A stretch of 64,000 nucleotides of DNA, from positions 2,667,001-2,731,000 of the forward strand of contig NZ_CP089518.1 of assembly GCF_025917685.1 (NCBI RefSeq), written 5' to 3'. This DNA is from Bacillus cereus (GTDB lineage: Bacteria; Bacillota; Bacilli; Bacillales; Bacillaceae_G). This document shows positions 58,792 through 64,000 of the stretch, piece by piece (the first letter of the stretch is position 1; every line of letters begins with the position of its first letter). The notes beneath the pieces were generated by a model. The model worked only from the letters and a program-made list of their open reading frames with translations. It had not been told where the DNA came from and made no database searches. The position numbers and the translations under genes were made by a program.

Positions 58792-60157
58792 CTATATACA
58801 TATAAAATTGTATTTCCCCGTCTACTACCGAAACCCCGTATTCAAATCCATGCCTTTCTAAAATACTTTTTACTATCGCTAGTCCTAATCCTGTACCTGA
58901 TTTTTCTTTACTACGAGAAGATTCTAATACGTAAAAAGGTTCCCAAATTTTATCTATCTCTTTACTGCCCTCAGCGGCAATACCATTTTGAATTTGAAAA
59001 TACACAACGCCATTTTTCTGTTCTAATGTGATTTTTATATTTTGATTTGTTGTATATTTTATCGCATTAGAAATTAAATTTTGAAAGACCATTCTCATTT
59101 TATTTAAATCAGCATAAACAATTGTATCACCAACATTATAGTTTACTTGCAACTTGATTTCTTTCGACTCCAGTTCAATCTTATGCTTATCTATTATACT
59201 TTGGACTAGTGATTCAATAGAGAATTCTTCTTTTTGTAAAATATCTCTTTCTAGTTTAGAAAATCGCAATAACTCTTCAATTAAATTTGAAATTTGATCT
59301 GTTTGTTTAATGATTGTATCAACATATGTGCCATCATCTAAACCGTCTTTTATTCCCATAGAATATGCTTTTACTAATGCGATTGGTGTTTTTAATTCAT
59401 GAGTTACATCGCCCATAAATCGTTTTAAATGTTCATTTCGATTTGTTAGATCTTGATGTGCTTCATGTAATTTATCACTCATAATGTTTATACTATTTGC
59501 TAAATCACCTATTTCATCATTCGTTTTAACTTTCGTCCGTTTAAATTTCAGACGTGAAATATCTTCTGCGACATCACTCAATTCATTCAGTGGTGTAGTG
59601 ATTGTTTTTGAAAAAATCCAGACGAGCACGATAATAAGAAATAGTGAGAATCCCAAAATGTATAAATAAAATGAGTTAAGCGTTTTAATTACTTCATTGG
59701 AATGCGCGATAGAAACTCCTACTAAAATCAACATATCATCTTTCGCAATGTATTTCACAAAAAAACTAGATTTTATCTTTTCTTGATCATATATTTTATT
59801 CGATTGTCCGAGGTTCTTCACTTTCGTAATTTCTTCTTTTGTAATCCAAAGTTTATTCAATGCAACTCTCTTTTTTGTAAGTTGCATACGTAATTCTTCA
59901 TTAATAGCATCTTCTGAACTATTTATTGATGTAGAAGCAATCGTAACATTACCTTCATTTTCAATACGATTTATAGCATCATCCAGTTCTTTACGCGGTA
60001 TTGACTGTATTTGCGCTGTAATGCCTTCTAAGCTTTCGCGTGTTTTGTGCACATTATATTTTGGTAAAAAATAGTTAATTAATAATAAAGAGACCGTATA
60101 AATAAGGATGACTGTTAAAGAGATGCTGAAAAATAACTTTTTGCCGAGTTTATTCAC
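58781..60157 (-). CDS. Sensor histidine kinase
   Basis: The 458-residue kinase has two membrane helices (8-30 and 160-182) flanking an extracytoplasmic sensor of about 130 residues, then a HAMP linker (about 183-235). The H-box is GDVTHELKTPIALV with His253. The HATPase domain carries NLISNAIKYT, IWEPFY and GTGLGLAIVK. It phosphorylates the response regulator encoded upstream. It starts at GTG, overlapping that gene by 8 bases, with GGAGG 6 bases before. The ligand is unknown. Confidence 0.9.
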   Translation of the reverse strand: MNKLGKKLFFSISLTVILIYTVSLLLINYFLPKYNVHKTRESLEGITAQIQSIPRKELDDAINRIENEGNVTIASTSINSSEDAINEELRMQLTKKRVALNKLWITKEEITKVKNLGQSNKIYDQEKIKSSFFVKYIAKDDMLILVGVSIAHSNEVIKTLNSFYLYILGFSLFLIIVLVWIFSKTITTPLNELSDVAEDISRLKFKRTKVKTNDEIGDLANSINIMSDKLHEAHQDLTNRNEHLKRFMGDVTHELKTPIALVKAYSMGIKDGLDDGTYVDTIIKQTDQISNLIEELLRFSKLERDILQKEEFSIESLVQSIIDKHKIELESKEIKLQVNYNVGDTIVYADLNKMRMVFQNLISNAIKYTTNQNIKITLEQKNGVVYFQIQNGIAAEGSKEIDKIWEPFYVLESSRSKEKSGTGLGLAIVKSILERHGFEYGVSVVDGEIQFYMYIERN

Positions 60158-60797
60158 ACTCTTCCTCCAAACTGTATCCTAAACCGCGATGTGTCTTTAT
60201 AATATTTCCTCCTATTTTTTTACGTAATCTTCTTACATGCGTATCAACCGTTCGCTCTTCCCCAAAATAATCAAATCCCCAGACGATATCTAACAACTTT
60301 TTCCTCGTTAAAATCGTTCCTTTATGATTTAAAAAACATTTTATTAATTGTAATTCTGTCTTTGTAATGTCTAGTTCTTTCTCATTTTTATATACTTTAT
60401 TTTTGGTGAAATCTATTTTCAAATCTTGAACTTGAATAACATCTTCATGCTGTACAAGCTTTTTCGCTCGCGTAATTAGCACTCCCGGGTGAAATGGTTT
60501 TTTCACATACTCATCCGCCCCGCTTTGAAGAGCTGCTAATTCATCTTCACTTTCACTTTTCGCAGTAAGCATTAATACTTTTACACTCGAATTCTTTTTT
60601 ATTTTCTGACAGACAGTAATACCACTACTTTTCGGCATCATCCAGTCTAAAATAGCTAAGTCAATTTTCTCATCATAAAATATTTGAAGTGCTTCCTCTC
60701 CATCTTTTGCTAATAAAACTTCGAAGCCTTCTTTTTCAAAATATGCTTTTAAAATTTTCAGCATATCTTGTTCATCATCCGCGATTAATACTTTCAT
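60150..60797 (-). CDS. OmpR-family response regulator
   Basis: The 215-residue regulator (from ATG 60797, MKVLIADDEQ) has a receiver with Asp51 (LAILDWMMPK), Thr/Lys conserved in VLMLTAKSE and VKKPF, and a C-terminal winged helix (KLLDIVWGFDYFGEERTVDTHVRRLRKKIGG). GGAGGAAATGTA precedes the ATG. It likely controls its own operon and the divergent secreted-protein gene; two TGTNAC half-sites lie in the shared intergenic space. Confidence 0.9.
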   Translation of the reverse strand: MKVLIADDEQDMLKILKAYFEKEGFEVLLAKDGEEALQIFYDEKIDLAILDWMMPKSSGITVCQKIKKNSSVKVLMLTAKSESEDELAALQSGADEYVKKPFHPGVLITRAKKLVQHEDVIQVQDLKIDFTKNKVYKNEKELDITKTELQLIKCFLNHKGTILTRKKLLDIVWGFDYFGEERTVDTHVRRLRKKIGGNIIKTHRGLGYSLEEECE

Positions 60798-60850
60798 TAC
60801 ATTTCCTCCATTACTTATAAACAAATATCAATTTTATCATACAACTTCTT

Positions 60851-60867
60851 TGTTACATCAATGTGAC
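60851..60867. promoter_or_regulatory. Candidate response-regulator box between the divergent units
   Basis: TGTTAC and TGTGAC are direct repeats with 5 bases between them, the spacing used by OmpR/PhoP/YycF-type regulators on consecutive half-turns. They lie between the response regulator start and the secreted-protein gene. Binding by this regulator is an inference. Confidence 0.4.
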
Positions 60868-60918
60868 GTAAAAATATTTACAACGTTTGAGGGTATAGTA
60901 AGTGTGAGGTGTTGTTTC

Positions 60919-61335
60919 ATGTTCAAAAAAATAGGAGTCATTACTCTTCTCTTCTTTTTATTATCAACAAATGCGTTCGCAAATACAAATCAACAAATTG
61001 AAGTATTTGATTGCAAAAAAGAAATGGTAGTCCAAAAACAATCTTTAGATTCAGCCATTCAAAAAGAAGCAGTTCAATACGCAAAATCAATTACTGGTCC
61101 ATTTAAAAACTTAAATGTCGTTCCGAAAGATGGTCATATGATAAAAATCCCGTTATCAAAACCTGTTCCTATTACAAATCAATGGTTACATACAACAATC
61201 GATGAAGTACTCATTCTTCTCCCACTTAATGAAAAACCTTACATTATGCTTTACGATGATGAGAATAATCCACATTTTTATTATGTAAAAGGTGATCCGA
61301 AAACTTTATTGAAACAAATGAATGTTAAATTATAA
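60919..61335 (+). CDS. Secreted protein of unknown function
   Basis: From ATG 60919 (MFKKIGVITLLFFLLSTNAFA) the product has a signal peptide and 138 residues, with a mature domain rich in strands (PITNQWLHTTIDEVLILLPLNEKPYIMLYDDENNPHFYYVKGDP). GAGGTG stands 7 bases before this ATG. Its position, divergent from the two-component genes, suggests it may be a target or sensor partner of that system. No family is recognised. Confidence 0.65.
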   Translation: MFKKIGVITLLFFLLSTNAFANTNQQIEVFDCKKEMVVQKQSLDSAIQKEAVQYAKSITGPFKNLNVVPKDGHMIKIPLSKPVPITNQWLHTTIDEVLILLPLNEKPYIMLYDDENNPHFYYVKGDPKTLLKQMNVKL

Positions 61336-61341
61336 TAAATT

Positions 61342-61382
61342 AAAGAAAGATCCCACAAGTATCATTCGTGGGATCTTTCTTT
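61342..61382. terminator. Bidirectional terminator
   Basis: AAAGAAAGATCCCAC pairs with GTGGGATCTTTCTTT across an 11-base loop between convergent genes. Confidence 0.8.
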
Positions 61383-61387
61383 ATCAG

Positions 61388-61897
61388 TTAACAAGTTGAA
61401 TTATTAATATGATTTTCATTTAAAAAATTAATAATCTGCCTTTTGTGATGATTATCGTGATCTACGAATTCCTTAATAATATATATAAGAGAATACGGCG
61501 TTCCAGTATGAGGACAATACGATACTCCATTGGCAGTTAAATGTTCCTTTAGCTTTCCAATAGACAGTCGGTTAAGCTCTTGAACAAGTAAATCTCTTTT
61601 AGCTTGTGCTTCTTCAAGAAGTTTCATCTTAGATACACCTGATTTTGCATAATTAGAGGCTAGTTTATTATATGTATCAAAGTCAGGGAACTCCATTCCC
61701 TGTCCATCTCTCACTGATGACAATGTCTCACGTAAAAGATAGTCATCCCAGTTCATAATATGAGATATGATTTCACCAACAGTCCATTTCCCCTCTGATA
61801 TTGGCGCTGTCCACATTTCTTCTTTCATATCTTTCAATGTGGTTATCCAAATTGAATACTCTTTAAAATCATTAATAATTTTATTGTCTCCCATCAT
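61388..61897 (-). CDS. DinB/DfsB family protein
   Basis: The 169-residue helical bundle contains GKWTVGEIISHIMNWDDYLLRE and the C-terminal FVDHDNHHKRQIINFLNENH, whose histidines form the DinB metal site. It is similar in plan to the protein at 44038-44538. Substrate unknown. Two adjacent ATGs follow GGGGATTAG; the first is used here. Confidence 0.75.
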   Translation of the reverse strand: MMGDNKIINDFKEYSIWITTLKDMKEEMWTAPISEGKWTVGEIISHIMNWDDYLLRETLSSVRDGQGMEFPDFDTYNKLASNYAKSGVSKMKLLEEAQAKRDLLVQELNRLSIGKLKEHLTANGVSYCPHTGTPYSLIYIIKEFVDHDNHHKRQIINFLNENHINNSTC

Positions 61898-61992
61898 CTA
61901 ATCCCCATTCTAATAATAGATCCAGATAAATTATATCATTAATCCATACGAACAGGAACAAACGTTCTTGTTGAAAGGTCAATAATAATTCA

Positions 61993-62451
61993 CTACATCC
62001 TTTTATCTAAGTTTAGATAATGGCTCGTTCCTACATACATTGTCCCTTTCACAAATCCACTCGAAGTATAAAAGTAATCCCCCTGTTTAGTATCTGTATG
62101 TAAGACAACAATAGTAAAATAGGTTTTTGCATCGCTTAAGATTCTCCCTAATAGTAACCTCCCTAATCCTTTCCGCCGGTAATCTTTTGCAATATAAAAT
62201 CTCCTTAATCGACCAATTTTTTTATCTTTCGTATACGGATCTTGATTTATCCCCCCAATTCCAATTAACGTATCACCTCGAAAAATGCCATATAAACATT
62301 CTCCCGTTTTACTAAATGTATTTCTTCTACTTTCATATTCATTTATTAGTTTTATTAAGAAGTTAAATCTTTCTTCTTTACTTTCCATAACAAGATGATT
62401 GATCTCATATTTAAACAAATCTTTAATCTGCTTAATTTGTATATTTTCCAG
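61993..62451 (-). CDS. GNAT family N-acetyltransferase (possible CTG start)
   Basis: The protein has ECLYGIFRGDTLIGIGGINQDPYTKDKKIGRLRRFYIAKDYRRKGLGRLLLGRIL, with YRRKGLG as the pyrophosphate loop, and ends TDTKQGDYFYTSSGFVKG, a clear GNAT. The TTG at 62418 has no ribosome binding site. In frame above it lies CTG 62451 with GTGAGGG 6 bases further up, so a CTG start adding ENIQIKQIKDL is more likely. The substrate is unknown. Confidence 0.75.
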   Translation of the reverse strand: MENIQIKQIKDLFKYEINHLVMESKEERFNFLIKLINEYESRRNTFSKTGECLYGIFRGDTLIGIGGINQDPYTKDKKIGRLRRFYIAKDYRRKGLGRLLLGRILSDAKTYFTIVVLHTDTKQGDYFYTSSGFVKGTMYVGTSHYLNLDKRM

Positions 62452-62489
62452 TTTAATCCCTCACTTTCTCTATCCAAATGTATCTTTTT

Positions 62490-62530
62490 GAAAAATAAGA
62501 ATGCCCAAGAATATATCATCTCGAGCATTC
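62490..62530 (-). terminator. Terminator of the HAD hydrolase gene
   Basis: GAATGCCC (62499-62506) pairs with GAGCATTC (62523-62530), and TTATTTTT follows on the minus strand, 19 bases past the stop. Confidence 0.65.
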
Positions 62531-62548
62531 ATTTGAATGTAAACTTAT

Positions 62549-63223
62549 TTAATTTGTTATGTAAGTATTCTTCAATTCTGGTAATATGCCCTTCAGTTCC
62601 ATTAAATCATCAATTACTAAATCAGCATGAGCAAGTTCATCTTCTTGTGCAAAATCAAAATTACATCCAATCGCAATCAAGCCATTATCTTTAGCTGCAT
62701 TTATATCAGATAAACGATCGCCAACTACCGCTGCCTCTTTTAAATCATATTTTTTCAAAATATTTTTTACTAAGTCACCTTTATTAAGCGATGAAATTTG
62801 TTCGATACTAAAAGTTTCAGTAACCCATTGCTCTAAATCATAATGAGATACGATTGCTTTTAAATAATCCGTTAAACCATTACTAGCTATGTAAATTGAG
62901 CAACCAATTTCTTTTAAATAATTAAAAACTTCTTTTACATTCGGATATAAAGCACCTTTCCCACTCTTTATGTTTTCAATTAATCGCTCTAAAAAATAAG
63001 CATCTGTTTGTTTTCTTACTTCATTTGAATGATCAGGTAATAGCGCTTCCCAAACTTTAGGTAAAGGAACACCCATAATTTCACGGTATTTATCAATAGG
63101 TGTTTCCGCATCCCATAATTGTAGTGAGCGTAAATGATCAAATGTATCATCTAGTGATAATTCTAAGATTTTATCTGTTTGAAATAAAGTTCCATCCATA
63201 TCAAAGATTAGTGCTTGCAACAT
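62549..63223 (-). CDS. HAD superfamily phosphatase (PGMB/NucF-like)
   Basis: The 224-residue protein (from ATG 63223) starts MLQALIFDMDGTLFQTDK with Asp8 and Asp10 as nucleophile and acid. It then shows a helical cap, IYIASNGLTDYLK (motif II), the lysine region SSLNKGDLVKNIL and AAVVGDRLSDINAAKDNGLIAIG (motif IV). It would dephosphorylate a small metabolite, perhaps a nucleotide. GGGAGAG lies 6 bases before the ATG. It follows the nucleosidase gene on the same strand after 29 bases, so both may form one unit. Confidence 0.87.
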   Translation of the reverse strand: MLQALIFDMDGTLFQTDKILELSLDDTFDHLRSLQLWDAETPIDKYREIMGVPLPKVWEALLPDHSNEVRKQTDAYFLERLIENIKSGKGALYPNVKEVFNYLKEIGCSIYIASNGLTDYLKAIVSHYDLEQWVTETFSIEQISSLNKGDLVKNILKKYDLKEAAVVGDRLSDINAAKDNGLIAIGCNFDFAQEDELAHADLVIDDLMELKGILPELKNTYITN

Positions 63224-63252
63224 TTTATACTCTCCCATTCTTTACGTATTAA

Positions 63253-63954
63253 CTACAATACAGTTTTACTCGAAATATGTTTAAGCATCTCAACAATAAT
63301 TTCTGAACAATAATTCGCCGCAGTTTTCGCGAAATCATCATATGAAACTTGCGCCTCATCATCTGCACTATCAGAAATACTTCTTATAACGAGAAATGGT
63401 ATGTCATTTATATGAGCGACATGCCCAATTGCCGCGCCTTCCATTTCAGTACAATGTGGTGCATATTCAGTGACTAATTGCTCCTTTAATTTTGAATCCT
63501 CGACGAAGCATTCTCCGCTAACGATTCTTCCTTCATGTACAGGAACATTTAAACTACTACTATTACAAGCTTCTCGCGCTAACTCTCTTAACTCTTTACT
63601 TGCAATAAAAGATTCTTGAAACGGAAATAAATTCTTCATTTGATTTTTACTAACATCATGATGAGTAACATTTGTAGAAATAACTAAATCGCCAACTTTC
63701 ACATCAGGATGCAATCCACCCGCAACTCCTGTATTAATGATAGTGTCTACATCAAAATTATTAATTAATATTTGTGTACATGCGGCAGCATTTACTTTTC
63801 CTACACCACATCGCGTAATAATAATTTCTGTATCCATGTAGTTTCCTTTATAAAAAGGCATTCCCGCAATTGTATGTTCCTCTTTTATATGTAGTTTTTC
63901 TAAAAGTAAGTCTATTTCAATTTGCATTGCTCCGATAATACCGATTCTGTTCAT
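63253..63954 (-). CDS. mtnN: 5'-methylthioadenosine/S-adenosylhomocysteine nucleosidase
   Basis: The 233-residue enzyme has the Pfs/MTAN signatures: MNRIGIIGAMQIEIDLL with catalytic Glu13, RCGVGKVNAAACTQILI, NTGVAGGLHPDVKVGDLVIST, and C-terminal CTEMEGAAIGHVAHINDIPFLVIRSISDSADD with the ribose-binding glutamate and catalytic Asp. It removes adenine from methylthioadenosine and S-adenosylhomocysteine, feeding methionine salvage and the activated methyl cycle. AAAGGGGAC precedes the ATG. It is the first gene of a unit with the HAD phosphatase. Confidence 0.93.
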   Translation of the reverse strand: MNRIGIIGAMQIEIDLLLEKLHIKEEHTIAGMPFYKGNYMDTEIIITRCGVGKVNAAACTQILINNFDVDTIINTGVAGGLHPDVKVGDLVISTNVTHHDVSKNQMKNLFPFQESFIASKELRELAREACNSSSLNVPVHEGRIVSGECFVEDSKLKEQLVTEYAPHCTEMEGAAIGHVAHINDIPFLVIRSISDSADDEAQVSYDDFAKTAANYCSEIIVEMLKHISSKTVL

Positions 63955-64000
63955 GTATGTAGTCCCCTTTGTTAATTTGTAATCCCTTTAATCCTCTCCG

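Overview
The window reads as chromosome of a low-GC Gram-positive of the Bacillus cereus group (B. cereus, thuringiensis or anthracis type). The signs are strong AGGAGG-type ribosome binding sites with frequent TTG and GTG starts, many hairpin-plus-T-run terminators, two roughly 156-bp repeats that I recognise as bcr1-like elements of this group, and a NlpC/P60 protein whose catalytic residue numbers (Cys238, His291, His303) agree with what I remember of B. cereus YkfC. I see no rRNA, tRNA, complete insertion sequence, prophage or CRISPR array. Most genes lie on the minus strand.

Bases 1-14100 hold an accessory mixture: six GNAT acetyltransferases (one cut by the window edge), a macrolide-type glycosyltransferase, an aminoglycoside-phosphotransferase-like kinase, a beta-lactamase-like serine hydrolase with altered motifs, a SUMF1-domain protein, a PadR/HAAS regulatory pair with two operator-like repeats, the RNA polymerase recycling factor HelD, a methyltransferase and a GOLPH3-like protein. 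RecQ follows (14161-16278). Then comes an intergenic region with one 53-residue gene and three successive terminator-bearing elements that may be small RNAs.

Bases 17300-26700 hold uncharacterised small proteins (one with three histidine-bearing helical repeats, one Cys/Arg/Asp-rich), an M3 oligopeptidase, a second zincin-like protein, manganese pyrophosphatase PpaC, a DinB protein, an HD protein and an orphan C-terminal piece of RsgA.

Bases 27000-38200 are the metabolic core. An AlsT-type symporter lies beside a trans-4-hydroxy-L-proline catabolic locus: 4-hydroxyproline 2-epimerase, a second racemase-fold protein that has lost both catalytic cysteines, an FAD dehydrogenase subunit, a DapA-family deaminase/aldolase and an aldehyde dehydrogenase on the minus strand. 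On the plus strand are a sigma-54 activator and three further dehydrogenase subunits (two Fe-S proteins and an FAD protein). Near-consensus sigma-54 promoters precede both structural operons, so one activator probably controls the whole route from hydroxyproline to 2-oxoglutarate.

Bases 38250-64000 contain a DUF1836 regulator facing a membrane-protein/YxcD pair across symmetric promoters and operators, an HD phosphohydrolase, a DedA protein, a lone DltD, a murein-peptide recycling group (YkfB, YkfC, DppE-like binding protein), an orphan DivIC-like protein, an aldo/keto reductase, an ankyrin/DJ-1 pair, a membrane-anchored lytic transglycosylase, two decayed genes, a secreted Xaa-Pro dipeptidyl-peptidase, an OmpR/histidine-kinase pair with a divergent secreted protein, two DinB/GNAT stress-type genes, a HAD phosphatase and MTA/SAH nucleosidase.
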